From assembly GCA_036925085.1 (NCBI GenBank), contig JAUPFP010000022.1, positions 2,247,501 to 2,311,500 of the forward strand: 64,000 nucleotides of DNA. The letters run 5' to 3'. This DNA is from Brachycybe producta. Lineage: Eukaryota; Arthropoda; Diplopoda; Playtdesmida; Andrognathidae. The notes under the pieces are model-generated. The model was not told where the DNA came from. It saw only the letters and a program-made list of their open reading frames with translations, and searched no databases. A program made the position numbers and the translations under genes. This document shows positions 1 through 11,326 of the stretch, one piece after another. The stretch's first letter is position 1, and each line of letters starts with the position of its first letter.

Positions 1-480
1 TCTTAGGATTTCTGGGGGGTCAGTTACACCCTTTTGAGTCATTTGAGGCCAATTTCAAACGTTTGGCCGTTTTTTATTTCTAAAAAACTTTGCATTTCTT
101 CTAAAATTGTGACAAATCTTAAATCTTTGTACCTTTTTGAAATATCTTAAGACTTCTGGGGGGGGGGGGGGGGTCAGTTACACCCTTTTGAGTCATTTGA
201 GAACATTTTTAAACGTTTGGCCGTTTTTTTTTGTATCTAAAAAAACTTTGCATTTTATCTAATTGTGAAAATTCTTGAATCTTTATACTTTTTTGAAGCA
301 TTTTCGTACTCTTGGCGCCAATTGGGCCCTAATTTTTTTATAGTATTTTAATATTTTTCAATTTTTGGCCGTTTTATAAATTTGAAAATTTTTTTAATCT
401 TCTTGTAAGTTGTTTTCCTTTGTACTTTTTAAAGCTTTTCGGAACTTCTGAGCCATTCGAAACCGTCCTAAATTTCTGAC
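1..480. repeat. degenerate tandem repeat, unit about 145 bp
   Basis: Three to four diverged copies of a unit of about 145 bp follow one another. Each begins near a 'cttctgggg' run, then carries 'cagttacaccc' and 'ttggccgtttt', and ends in an A/T-rich 'ctttgcat' section. Copies start near 1, 144, 299 and 434, and divergence increases to the right. A run of about 16 G lies near 158-173. No coding potential is seen. Confidence 0.6.
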
Positions 481-1440
481 CGACCATAAATTGAGCCCAA
501 ATATAGGGTTCATTTTAAATTTAATTTGTTCGTCATTCGTATCAAATCGTTAGTACGTTCCAACTTGCAACACCACCTCACAGCCTAAACGTACCAAGTA
601 CAGTCTTCCTTTTTAATTTTCCCCCTCAAATGCCAATCGTTCCAGAACGCAGAACAATTAGTCTTACTTTCACACCCCCCTCCACACACACACACACAAA
701 ACATGGAACCCGTAGGCTACAAAATTACAAAATGAACACAAAAACAACAACAACAAAAAACCACTCGTATATTATAATTTAACATTGTATATATATTATA
801 TCTATTAAAATATTCTCTTTCTCTCTCTTTGAGAAAACTTTCAAAAAAAAAAAACTCAATTTTCATTCTAGTATCAAAGTCGTGATCTCATTCTTTGTTT
901 CTAAACAATGAAGGTTCGATTCAAATTAAAGACTTTCCATTGTTTTTTAGAAGAAAAAAAACACACACACAACCAACTAATCAACGTTTATTTTTTCGCC
1001 ACCAATTTCTAAAATTGCATTTAATACAAGGTGTGTAAAATAGAACCAACTTCGAGGGTGGAAACTTACCCAAAAATCTAGTTAAATATAGAAAAATCCT
1101 CCATAGAAAAATACTTGTGTAAATGCAAGGTAGATGGCGCTATGCAACCTCCATAAGGTGGCCAACTACACTCGTCGCCAATTAGTTGAAGTCGAATGCA
1201 GCCTTTTAGCTCTAAAAAGCGTTCAAAACAACCTTAATTACCAGCACGTGGACAAACTTACCCCCAGAACATAATTATAAGTGAAGAGAGAGAGTGAGCA
1301 CGTGTAGAGAAATAGCGATGACGCAATTAAAAGTTTGCCACGTGATCAAAAAAAAAAGGAAGGCGAGTGTCGTCTGTACATTTCTATGGGAGGGCTAGTG
1401 GTGCCATCTAACGCTTCACGCACCAAAATAAATGATTTAC
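481..1440. other. intergenic, no gene seen
   Basis: AT-rich sequence with short CA and CT microsatellites (about 686-697 and 816-830). Every frame is broken by stops and no splice-framed open stretch stands out. It may be intronic to Slingshot, whose first exon lies at 12.5 kb on the minus strand, but nothing here proves that. Confidence 0.4.
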
Positions 1441-2120
1441 TTGCATTCTTAAGTGATTGAACTACCCTTCTAGTTTCTAAAACAATGTCAAGTTTCTCTT
1501 CATTTTGCTCTTCTGAAAGACAGAATAATCACGAGTTCACGAAACGTTTACATTTTAAAACCACCTTAAAGGAAAAATTGAAAGTGTTAGAAAGTAGAAC
1601 GGGTAAAATAGTATTTTTATGTTGATATCTTTCAAAGTAAACTTTTTATTAAAAAAAAAGTTTACTTAAACTTGGATAATTTTGAGAAAAAAAAATGATT
1701 ATTAAGTGATTCATCTACTCTTCTAGTTTCTAAAACACGTTCAAAGTTTCTCTTAAATTTTGCTTCGGCCTTTGCTAGGCCTTATTCGCCTAAAATAACC
1801 ACAATCCGAGCAGGAAAAAAACTAGAAAATTTTTTAGAAACTAGAAAGCTAGCTCAATCAATTAGATATTTACATGTTGACATTTTTCAAAATAAGCTTT
1901 TTTTATAGGCAAAAATTAAATATCTTCGTCTGGTTAAAGTAGGCTTATTTTTTAACTGACTTAAAAAGCTTATTTTGAAAGATGTCAACATGAAAATACC
2001 CTTTGAATGATTGAGTAACTCTTCTAGTTTCTAAAACACTTTCCAGTTTCGCTTAATTTTTGCACTTGAAAGATAAAAATCAATCAAGAATTCGAGAGGC
2101 GTTTACACTTTCAACGAAGG
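1441..2120. repeat. cluster of 'TAGTTTCTAAAAC' foldback MITE copies
   Basis: At least three broken copies of the most abundant repeat family in this window. Diagnostic blocks are 'cttctagtttctaaaac' or its complement, 'aaagtttattttgaaag', 'tcaacatgaaaatac' and 'cagaataa'. Each intact copy is a long imperfect palindrome in which the blocks appear in order and then again as the reverse complement. Confidence 0.7.
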
Positions 2121-2137
2121 GGTTTTCGAAAAAGATG

Positions 2138-2340
2138 AATATTAAAGATACCCTCGGTATCTTTGAAAATAAACTTTTTATACCATTTCGAAAAAGATGA
2201 AATTTTACAGTTTTCAAATTTGTTCCCCGAATTAAATTTTCTTTAATTTGGGTAACAAATTTGAAAACTGTAAAATTTCATCTTTTTCGAAATGGTATAA
2301 AAAGTTTATTTTCAAAGATACCGAGGGTATCTTTAATATT
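2138..2340. repeat. nearly perfect 203-bp inverted repeat
   Basis: The left arm (about 2138-2236) and right arm (about 2247-2340) are almost exact reverse complements around a loop of about 10 bases. The outermost bases are 'aatattaaagatacc' and 'ggtatctttaatatt'. It sits inside the foldback MITE cluster but is far better preserved than its neighbours, which suggests recent formation, gene conversion or selection for the hairpin. Confidence 0.85.
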
Positions 2341-2379
2341 CAATTAATGCTTTGATTTGCTCTTCTAGTTTTAAATAAA

Positions 2380-3043
2380 CTATGAATTTCTTTTGAAAAT
2401 TGTTTCTAAAATCAGCTAAAAAGGACCTCCAAAAAAACCCCTCAATGACCAAATAAATGTAACTTAAGATATCTGAAGTTCTCATTGTCACTTTTTATTC
2501 TTAAAGAAATTCAGAAACTTGTTCAATTTCTAAATTCTTTCTAGATTTCTGATTGAAAACAAAAAAAACCTGCAAAAAGTTCATGCTCCAGTTCACTCGG
2601 GCAGCAATTCAGAGGTTTAACATTTTTTTTTCAGGTATTTTTTTTTAACAACATTAACCAGAAATAATAAGCAATGCCACACTTTGAATGAGTCAGCAGC
2701 ATTGCTCGCCTTACAAATTTACCAGCACCGAAAAAAAAAGTGAGCAAAACGGTCAACTATGACTGACTGACACGTCCAACCAGAGAGTTTCTTTGAAGAG
2801 TAATTACATCTCTGAACTCTCAAAACAACCTCCTCCTCCTCCTCCTCCATCTTCTTCTTATAACAACTGAAAAAGGCTATTCGGTCACGGGTCAGCAAGT
2901 CCTTCTGGGCCATTCTTCGCAACCACACACACACACATCTCAATATAACATTTCAACTCACTCTTCACGTAAAAAAAAGAAGATTCAGAGTTGAAGAACC
3001 AATTGTTAAAAGTATAAACATGGATTAATAATAATTAATACCT
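2380..3043. other. intergenic, no gene seen
   Basis: AT-rich sequence with a short CTC trinucleotide run near 2830-2850 and a CA run near 2926-2938. The longest open frames here are low complexity and have no recognisable homology. Confidence 0.4.
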
Positions 3044-3364
3044 AATACCTTGTACTCACACACATGAGTTAAATGAATTCAAATTAAATGTTTTTATGTG
3101 AATTATATGGAATCCAGTTAAGGACATGAACACCAATTAAAAATTGACTTTTATTATTAATATTTTAAAATTGAAATACTAAATCAATATTTTAATGTCA
3201 ATAGTTTATAGAAATTATATTTAAGTATTAACTCAATATTTTCAGATTAATTAACTGAATAAATTGAATTCGACATATTGTTTGTTTGTCCTTCACAGGG
3301 CTCTGTAGAACACATTTATTATTTAAATGCATTTAAATTATCAGGTGTGTGTGTACTAGGTATA
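3044..3364 (+). repeat. 320-bp AT-rich transposon-like repeat, copy 1
   Basis: First of four copies of one element (others at 52488, 55963 and 59577). It begins 'aataccttgtac', carries 'ttcacagggctctgtagaa' near the far end, and finishes 'gtgtgtactaggtat'. The ends are imperfect inverted repeats. The interior is AT-rich with no open frame, so this is a non-autonomous element. Confidence 0.7.
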
Positions 3365-3720
3365 ATCTACACCTAATAAGTTAAATGCATTTAAATATTG
3401 AACATGTTCTACAGAGATATGTTAAGAACATAAAACGTGATTATTAGGGCTCGGATTTAACCAGAATGGTTAAAAAGGGATGCCGCCACCCTTCCTAGTG
3501 GGCGAGCAGCTTTACAGAAAAAAATGCTAATTTTCAGGGGGGGGGGGGAGGTTCTGCAAGAAAGTATGCAAGAATCATAGCAATATTTCACTTATTTCTT
3601 GCAAGAAAAATCTTGCAAGAAAATGTGATCGCTGCTTTAATTGTACTTCTGCAATAAGAAGCCCTATAGGCAGGCTTGCTGAGTAATTTTTCCAATTCAA
3701 ATACGCTACTGTGTAGTGTG

Positions 3721-3929
3721 ACAGACATTCAGAAATCGGGACGAACTTCAGTTGGCCCTGCCCTTTTTATGGACGAATGGCAACTTCTAATTGGTTGGTT
3801 ATGTAGTCTGACGTCACATATGCTTCGCCCTTTTCAACGTTGAACCACAGAACAAACCAATTAGAAGTTGCCGGTCGTCATAAAAAGGGCGGAGCCAACT
3901 GAAGTTCGTCCCGATTTCTAAATGCATGT
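3721..3929 (-). mobile_element. Mutator-like MITE, copy 1, with 9-bp target duplication
   Basis: A 209-bp element flanked by an exact 9-bp direct repeat, tgtagtgtg (3712-3720 and 3930-3938). It is palindromic over most of its length: terminal inverted repeats start 'acagacattcagaaatcggg' and include 'ccgcccttttatgacga'-like and 'aacttctaattggtt' blocks. The centre carries TGACGTCA. It lies in the opposite orientation to copies at 6399, 23780 and 31591. There is no coding sequence. Long inverted repeats plus 9-bp duplications fit Mutator-like elements; Merlin-type elements are the alternative. Confidence 0.85.
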
Positions 3930-4575
3930 TGTAGTGTGTAGGCCAACATGACAAATTTGTTTCATAGAAAGACTACTAGAGGCTTCCGTACAATATATTT
4001 ATTAATGAAGCATATAGGTCAAATATTGGATGTCACCTGAACTGACCTCCAATTTACAAAGACAGGTAGAGAGAGATAAATTTAAAAAAACCTGTAAGGT
4101 TCAAATAGAAAAACCCCCGAATACACCGCCAGATAGAGTGAGAGAGAGAAAATACGAGTAAGGTGCAATGTCCTATTGCAATTCTCCTCCCTTCCTACCT
4201 ACCTACCTATCCACCCACCTACTTGTAAAACAAACCCACCCACTCTTCTAAAAATAAAACATAATACACCTTTATATGTAGGTCCACCCTCTCTCTCTCT
4301 CTCTCTCTCTCCACCACCATCATAATCATAATCACAATCAAGTGTCATTATTATTATGTAGGCCAGTCAATATTAAAATGTAATATCTGTTTGTGTTTTC
4401 AAAACAAATGTCTGCCATGTTCACAACTTCCTCCTATATTTGGACACAAGAGTGCAAAAAAGAAAAGACAAAATTGGAACAACACCTAGTAAGGGGCTTC
4501 TCCATCAAGAAAGAAAAGACAAAATGGAGAAAAAAATACACCAAACCAAATATATAAAGTCCACCTGTTTCACTC
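3930..4575. other. intergenic, microsatellite-rich
   Basis: Contains a (CCTA)n/(CCAC)n stretch (about 4193-4220) and a (CT)n run (about 4288-4312). No gene is recognised. Confidence 0.4.
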
Positions 4576-5012
4576 TTAAGCCTCGTTTTCACGGTGGCGA
4601 TAGTTCTTTCATGAGAGTAGCTGTCATGAAAGTTGCGATAGTTCACTCTCATGATAGCAACTGTCTACACGTCTTGAAGTAACGGTGATAGTTGTCTGTC
4701 GCATGACAAGTGTGACGTCTACTTTACAGGATATCATTGAGTCAACAACAGTGTTGCCTTTCTCTCCCTCCAGAAGCCAAATTTCCCTATACAAAGTGGA
4801 TATTTCCCTATAAGCTGTCACACAACAACTAATTACTATCGCGACAGTTGACTATCAACTATCTAGTCAAACGAGATAGTTGTGATAGTGCTATCGCGAC
4901 AGTGTGATAGTGACTATCATGTGGTTTTCACGATGATAGTTCTCGCGATAGTTGCTGCTCTCATGACAGCAACTATCGCGACAGCAACTATCATCGTGAA
5001 AACAAGGCTTTA
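4576..5012. repeat. inverted-repeat element rich in 'GATAGT/ACTATC'
   Basis: The left end 'aagcctcgttttcacgg' pairs with the right end 'cgtgaaaacaaggctt'. The interior repeats 'gatagttgc' and 'gcaactatc' many times on both strands and can fold extensively. The open frames across it on both strands are by-products of the inverted repeats. Probable non-autonomous DNA transposon. Confidence 0.6.
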
Positions 5013-5573
5013 ACCCTGTAAAGCTAGAAGAAATTATATTAAGTCCATAAAGTACTTTTTTTGGGATTATTTTCTGTACTTTTTTATTAGTCTTGCGCGC
5101 CTTCATGAAAACTCTTCAGAAGTAATTTGAAAAACATTCAAATTTCAGACAAAATTGAAGAAGTCCAATAGAAAAATATATTATAACAACTCAGAAATCT
5201 CAAGAAACCTCTTAAGTCTGGAAGCCTGAAAAAGCCTTGTACTAAAATCTGAAAAACCTGAAATACTTTGAAAAATCTTCACTAATGTACAAGTCTCCAA
5301 AAAGTCTTTTAAAAAAATGCTCTAAAAGTTCAGAAAAATCTGCAACAAGAAATGAAAAATGTTGCCAGAAAAAGAAAAATAATCAAAAAATATGTGGAAA
5401 TGTCCAACGACAACAAACATTGTTCAAAAAAGACCACCAAAATTGCTGCCTTGAAATGTCCAGAAAAAGCATTGGAATCAAAATCCATGAGAATAAATCA
5501 CAAAATTACTTCGAAAATCACCACAAAGAGCGCTAGCATCGTTATTTTTCTATCGAGTCCATAGACCCGGTGT
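5013..5573. other. A-rich intergenic stretch, no gene accepted
   Basis: The plus strand is unusually A-rich, with many short 'gaaaaa' and 'cagaaaa' motifs, like the region at 38.3-38.6 kb. The two overlapping lysine/asparagine-rich open frames reflect this composition and match nothing I know. Confidence 0.4.
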
Positions 5574-6202
5574 TAAAGAAGAAATGCTAATTTTTAAAAT
5601 ACACAGTCGCGTCGGCAATATGTTTATTTTTCATATTTAAAGTTGTCCAATTTTGATGGTTCAAAGTGCAATGTGCACTTTAAATATATGTTCATATAGT
5701 GACATAATGACAAAAAATTGGAAAATGCGGTTATATTTTTAAAAAGTATTTCAAAATCGCGAATTTCTAACTCTTATGTTAAACTCCATTGAGTACGCGA
5801 TCGTAAGAAAAAAACATCCATTAAAATTGCTCGCGAAAAATACCTAAAAATAATTTTAAAAAGCCAGAAAAAAATCAGCACGTGCGCCAATGTGTTGGCT
5901 TCACTGTGGTTTAATTGTGGTTTTTTAAAATTATTTTTAGGTATTTTTACCAATATTTTAATGGATATTTTTCTTACGAGCGCGTACTCAATGAAGTTTA
6001 ACATAAGAGTTAGAAATTCGCGATTTTGAAATATTTTCTTAAAAATAGAACCGCACTTTCCAATTTTTTGTCATTCTAACATTAGATCAGCATATATTTA
6101 AGGTGCACATTGCACTTTGAACCATAAAAATTGGACAACTTTAAATATGAAAAATAAACATATTACAGCCGCGACTGTGTATTTTAAAAATTAACGTTTC
6201 TT
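5574..6202. repeat. foldback element of about 630 bp
   Basis: Two arms of about 300 bp are imperfect reverse complements around a centre near 5885-5925. Outer blocks 'aatttttaaaatacacag' (about 5590) and 'gtgtattttaaaaatt' (about 6176) pair. Inner blocks 'cgcgaatttctaactctta' (5758) and 'taagagttagaaattcgcg' (6003) match exactly. No open frame is preserved. Confidence 0.75.
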
Positions 6203-6398
6203 CTTTCTCGGCTCAATTCATGGATGGACCTCTCTGAACCTCTAGTAAGAAGCAACCTGAGCCTTGTAAAGCCTCACTGAGAGTATTATACTGTAATTGT
6301 GCCTGAACCTCTCCCTTAAAGCCCATAAAAAAACTACCCAGATAATCCCTGAACCTTACTCTCAAAGTCCCTGAGCTTCTCAGAGCCGCCTCCTTGAC

Positions 6399-6608
6399 AG
6401 GCAGGCATTTAGAAATCATGACGAACACAAGTTGGCTCCGCCCTTTTTTATGACGACCGGCAACTTCTAATTGGTTTGTTGTGTGGTTCGACATTGAAAA
6501 GGGGCGGAGCATGTGACGTCAGACAACATAACCAACCAATTAGAAGTTGCCGGTCGTCATAAAAAGAGCGGAGCCAACTGAAGTTCGTCCCGATTTCTAA
6601 ATGCCTGT
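6399..6608 (+). mobile_element. Mutator-like MITE, copy 2, with 9-bp target duplication
   Basis: A 210-bp member of the family at 3721, flanked by an exact 9-bp duplication, gcctccttg (6390-6398 and 6609-6617). The ends are 'acaggcaggcatttagaaa' and 'gatttctaaatgcctgt'. The left end has an extra 'aggc'. TGACGTCA is present centrally. Confidence 0.85.
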
Positions 6609-7079
6609 GCCTCCTTGAACGTTACAAAGCTTGATAGAAACACGGTAATTCATATTTGATAAGTATTGAATGGACGATGACGTAATTCTAAATAATAAAC
6701 CGTTTGTTGTTGGCAACCAAAATAAAAAGTCGCCAAGGAAAGACATCGACCTCAAATACAAACATAACAACAATTGCATGGCAACCAAACAATCATTATC
6801 ATCATCATAACAAATATTGAAAAGAAATACCAAACAAAAGACTAGGAAGTACACCATTTTATAATTTACTAGAAAAACGACACGAAAAGATCATAGCTAT
6901 TTTTTTTATTTTATAGAAAATCCGAGAATCAGGTGAAATAAGAGAGCTAAAAAGGAAGAAGAACCCAGATAACAATAATAGTTGCTAAGGGCCTCGTTTC
7001 CATTGGAGTAAAAATTTGAACTTATTGAAAATTTCAACTGATTAAAAATCATCATGAAAATATTTTTATTGCATTTAAC

Positions 7080-7276
7080 TTGTAGAAAACATTCTAGTTT
7101 TTAACAAATAGGCCTACAGTTGAACCCGTTTAATACGAAATTGAGTAATCAAAATAATTTTACGCGTTAAAAGAATTTTATAATTCTTTCTTTTAACGCG
7201 TAAAATTATTTCGGTTCCTCCATTTCGTATTAAACGTGTTCCACTGTAGGCCTATTTGTTAAAAACTAGAATGTTT
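7080..7276. repeat. palindromic MITE with 'CGTTTAATACGAAA' arms
   Basis: The arms 'acattctagtttttaaca' (left) and 'tgttaaaaactagaatgt' (right) are exact reverse complements, and the inner parts pair through 'ttttacgcgttaaaagaa'. The 'ccgtttaatacgaa' block links it to a family ending 'cagtgaaaaccgttt', also seen at 41.77-42.09 kb, 26.77-26.92 kb and near 58.9 kb. Confidence 0.6.
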
Positions 7277-7536
7277 TAGACCCAAGACAGAAAATGGATT
7301 TCATGTTATCCGTATTCGCATTTGTTTTCACTGCAAATACTCGCTTGAGATTCAGTGGAAACCGTTTAACATGAAATAGAAGAGATCGGAATATTTTTTT
7401 CGTATTAAAAGAATTTCGTTTTAAAAGCATTTTTATACAATTCTTATGAAACCGGACTAAAATACGAACGTGTATACTTCGTTTTATCCGATTTTTTGTG
7501 TTACCCGTTTTTGTATTAAACGGTTTTCACTGCGTT

Positions 7537-7664
7537 AAGCTTGCCGCACACTATATCGGATCGGAACAGAACGAAATCGGAATATTTTGATAACGAGCTG
7601 AAATGCTTGTTATCAAAATATTCCGATTTCGTTCCGAACCGATCCGATATAGTGTGGCAAGCTT
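7537..7664. repeat. 128-bp palindrome, 'AAGCTTGCCGCACACTATATC' family
   Basis: The two arms are nearly perfect reverse complements with a short loop near 7595-7605. The outer motif is 'aagcttgccgcacactat'. A larger relative lies at 43062-43322, so this is a repeated MITE-like family. Confidence 0.7.
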
Positions 7665-7948
7665 TAAAAAGATGGCATTATATATATTTTGTAACCCTTT
7701 TTAAACTACAAATTCCATTTCATTCCTTGTATAGTCATAAATATTTCATGAAAATCTTAAAACAAAAAAAGAAATGTAGAAATTTGTTAACTTGTTTAAC
7801 GCTTTCTAAGTTTTCCAAGTGTGTTTTGAGAAGATTCTTTTAAATCCGTTGGCCAATTGTGTCCCAATTTGAAGTTATGTACAAATAAGGATGTTCACCC
7901 ATTTCTTTTGGAACACTTTAATAAACTCGCTTTTTTTCATTCTTAACA

Positions 7949-7986
7949 TCTTTCTTTCTCTTTCTCTCTCTCTCTCTCTCTCTCTT
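7949..7986. repeat. (CT)n microsatellite
   Basis: An uninterrupted CT run of about 20 bases preceded by TTTC repeats. It creates a leucine/serine-rich open frame with no biological meaning. Confidence 0.8.
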
Positions 7987-8329
7987 CCATTTCTATCTCT
8001 TTCTCAATTTATAAAGTTATTTTTAGAAAATCTACAACCATTTTTTGGACAACCTTCAACCAATAGAAGGAACCACATTCACAATTTCACCTGTTTTACT
8101 TTATTTTTTTTGTGGTTCCAATTCTCTCTTTTTCTCTCCATCCATCCATCCACCATGACTGTTCAACTCTTATAATAGAAAATTACTCTTGTTGTTGTTG
8201 TTGTTGTTGCCATCAATGGAACACACATTGTTATTGGAGGTTCTTTTTTTTTTGGTTGTTTCTGAAAATGTCCCACTTACATTTCGTCATTCAGCTTATT
8301 CTTCACACAATAAAATTTCAAGACATGGT

Positions 8330-8455
8330 TATATTCTTTCGATTAGCAGCCACTTAGCCTCTATGCAGGAGATTGTGTTGCTATTCGCCTTATTTTGAGC
8401 CCTCGGCACAACCTATATTAACATCCTCCATAGCCTTACATTAGAGGCTATTATT
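8330..8455. repeat. short inverted-repeat element 'TTCTTTCGATTAG'
   Basis: Shares 'attctttcgattag', 'gccactta/agcct' and 'cttagaggct'-like blocks with a better preserved copy at 40081-40204, where the terminal motif occurs in inverted orientation at both ends. Probable MITE. Confidence 0.5.
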
Positions 8456-8639
8456 TTATTACTAATTGAAAAAAATACCCAAAGATATAATTTGTATTAC
8501 AAATGTTATTTTTCTGTGTTTTATTTCTCTTGTGTGATTGATTTTGTGTGTTTGCAAAACAATTGTCAATAATTTTCCAGTGACTTCTGTAGAGAAAAGT
8601 TACCCATTTACGATAAGATCGAGACTGCGAAAAATCACA

Positions 8640-9180
8640 AATCCGAGCTCTTTACAGTCCGGATCCGTACCTTTTTTAGAGCCCATTCACGAACGGATCA
8701 GATCTGACGAATTGTACGCCTATTTTATTTCATTTGTCAGCCTGCCCCTCTTGTTGCCAGCAGCACAATAAAAGAAATGCGCATGTTCTGACTAAAAAAA
8801 ATCGGACCTCTCTTGTCCCTTTCCTGAATTGATCAGAACTGAGACGAATTTTCAGCTGACTGAAGAAAATAACCAATCATTAATCGGTTCGTAAAGGTAT
8901 AGCCAGCCATTCATGATGGAAATCTGTATTTTGAAATGAAATCCAATATTTATCAATCCGTGAATGGTGGCTCCCAGAGATCAAATCAGTCAGTCGTGAT
9001 CTGTCAATGGCAGTCGATCCCAGGAGTCCAAATTAGTTCGTCAACGGGAAAAACAGATCAGATCTGATATTGAGAGCATGCGCAATCGCTTTACTGTCTT
9101 GTTGTCTACAAACAACAGGCTGACAAATGAAACAAAATACTCGAACAATCCGTCAGATTTGATCCCGATTGCAAAGAGAC
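8640..9180. repeat. foldback element of about 540 bp
   Basis: The left block 'atttcatttgtcagcctg' (about 8728) pairs with the right block 'caggctgacaaatgaaac' (about 9116). 'ggatcagatctgac' and its complement occur in both arms. No open frame is retained. Confidence 0.5.
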
Positions 9181-9470
9181 CAGATCTGCAAACTTATTCA
9201 GTACAAATCTGATAATGAAAGAGTACCTTTAATGACAATTAATTGTACCAATACCCCTGTTTTATTTTCTGTAATAAAATGTGATTTAAAGTGTCATAAA
9301 ACAACAAACATTCTTGCAAGAATCGTTATCGATTTTCGAAACGACCATCTTGAAAAATAAGAACCATTCCTCGAAAGAAAACAAAAAGTTAACCAATTTT
9401 GGCAGACACCATAAGAAAAGAGGAACAAATTGTTGAAAAACATGAAAAAAATTACCCTTTTTCTGAACAG

Positions 9471-9645
9471 TTTCGGACGTGGCTTACGAACAGTCCACAG
9501 TGGACGTCCGTTAACCTTTGTTCCTCCATTCCAATTTCTTCCACTGGACACCATCGATTTAGTTATCGACTGTCTCAGTGGTGACCAACGAGGAGGTGTC
9601 GTAGTCGGACTATGTTCCGACGGAAGAGGCAACACGTGCAACATT
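9471..9645 (+). CDS. candidate internal exon of an unidentified gene
   Basis: A 175-nt block with base composition and codon use resembling the verified exons here, unlike its AT-rich surroundings. It follows a good acceptor (pyrimidine run ending 'ttctgaacag' at 9470) and can end at GTGACG (9646). The open frame reads through 58 codons, including 'PLDTIDLVIDCLSGD' and 'GGVVVGLCSDGRG'. I do not recognise the protein. The opposite strand is also open over part of the block. No neighbouring exon was found, so this could be an isolated exon or a decayed gene fragment. Confidence 0.22.
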
Positions 9646-9759
9646 GTGACGAACACACACACACGCGGACACAAATGTCAAAATTTACCTGTCAATTTCA
9701 GTCATATTTCTCCTCAAAAAAAATATATATATAAAGGCAGAGGGACTTCCTAAGGATCT

Positions 9760-10650
9760 TTCTACCATTAATTAATCCGATTATCAACTCTAAGCACTTG
9801 GATTAACAAAAGGATAAAAGTCAATCACTTTTCTCTCTTTGTTAAAATCTGAAAATTAATAAATATTAAAAAAATAAATCGTTCAACGTTTACTTTTTCA
9901 AGCAAAATACACTGAAGAAAACAACAACAACATCCTGTAATCATCAGATTCCTCATCATAATAATAATCATAAGTCAGGGTCGTTGCTTCTTCTTACATT
10001 GTCCAGACTGGAACCACTTTTGCTTTTATGAACTTTCAGATGGTTTTTTTTTTTGTAAAAAACCAGCTTTTGTTTTTACATCCTTGTTAGAAACGAAAAA
10101 AAAAACAAGATTTGAAACCCATAAAAATTACAACCTATGAGAATTATGAAAATTATAAGGAAGAAAATTATTAAATTATTATTGCAAATGTTGAGATGTG
10201 ATCATCATCATTGTAATCGTCAGTATTACACGAATGAAGCTGCAAAACGGCCGAGAAGAACCACAAAAACCAATCCGTCTACTAAATAAGTAGCGAAACC
10301 ACTGAGAACGAGAAAAGAAAAACAAACTCAGCTGCTGCTTCTGCTGCTATTGCTTACTGCAGCTTTTTTTGCATGAAATTTGGCGAAATGTCAATAACCC
10401 TCATTACATCCCTTAAGATTTCAATGCAACACAATCAAGTGGACTCGTCCAATTCAAAGAAAATTCCAACCAATCACATTACAAAATCATTGTATACTTT
10501 TACAAGAGAGACAGAAAGAAAGAAAAAACGAGACACGTGAAGCAAAGCGAGAAACGCAATAGTGCTGACACCTAGCTAGCAAAAACAGAAACACGCTAGC
10601 GAGAACACGTGCGATTGTGTTCTTTCTTAAGTTCTTACTCCATCTATGGC
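9760..10650. other. AT-rich intergenic, no gene seen
   Basis: Poly-A/T tracts and short repeats with no splice-framed open stretch of note. If Slingshot extends leftwards, this is part of its intron 1. Confidence 0.35.
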
Positions 10651-10659
10651 GACACATGT

Positions 10660-10990
10660 TGTGTGTTGAAGAATGAAACTTGGCACTTGAAACTTCACCT
10701 TTAACCCTCAAAACAGGGTTCCAAAATAGAAATATCCTACTTTATTTAGTCTCATTTGGAACAGGGTTTTTCTACACTGGAAGTTACTCAAAGGGTTCAA
10801 GTGCCATGTTTATTGCTGGTATACCAGTGTTGTGTGTTGAAGAATGAAACTTGGCACTTGAAACATCAAGTTGAACCCTCAATGAGTTTCAATGAAGTAA
10901 AACCCCGTTTTATATCCCCAAGAACAGGTTTTTTTTCTCCACTGGAAGTTAACTCACGAGGGTTCAAGTTCTCAAATGCCAAGTTTCCTC
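10660..10990. repeat. inverted repeat family 'GAACAGGGTTTTTCTACACTG'
   Basis: Blocks 'gttgaagaatgaaacttggc' (two copies), 'ttgaaccctc' and its complement 'gagggttcaa', and 'ttttctacactggaagtt' recur in direct and inverted orientation. Related sequence occurs near 18965-19060, 31990-32190 and 40740-40850. The 118-codon open frame across it is a by-product of the repeat. Confidence 0.5.
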
Positions 10991-11326
10991 TGCTTGAAAA
11001 ATTGGCCTTCGTAGATGTGTGGAGAGAAATCTGTACCAATAAAATTCCTCAAAATAACTGTGTTTATTATAATAACGAGGTTAGATTTGAGATTTTCTTA
11101 TCTCTCTTTTAAACTTGAAAACCCAAACAAGGAGTGAGAAAAAATGACATTAAAAATGTTGGCTTTGCGCCATTCTTCTTTAAACACATCACGAGATCGA
11201 AGACAATATCGCCAACCACATGACCAGTTACTTAATTATCTTACGCAAACGCAAACGAACTTATTTTCTCACTGTGGGGGGGAGACCCCTCTTTGTAATT
11301 TCTAGTCCCCCATCCCACTCTATGGG

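Noticed and set aside
4440..5106. Several 65-80-codon open frames on both strands
   Set aside because: They fall in the 'gatagttgc/gcaactatc' inverted-repeat element. Direct and inverted copies create parallel frames on both strands.
5285..5564. Two overlapping Lys/Asn-rich open frames of 70-83 codons
   Set aside because: The purine-rich strand composition (repeated 'gaaaaa') accounts for them. No splice context or homology.
10756..11112. 118-codon open frame with CCVLKNETWHL
   Set aside because: It runs through a repeat family whose inverted copies recur at 18.97, 31.99 and 40.74 kb. Not a gene.
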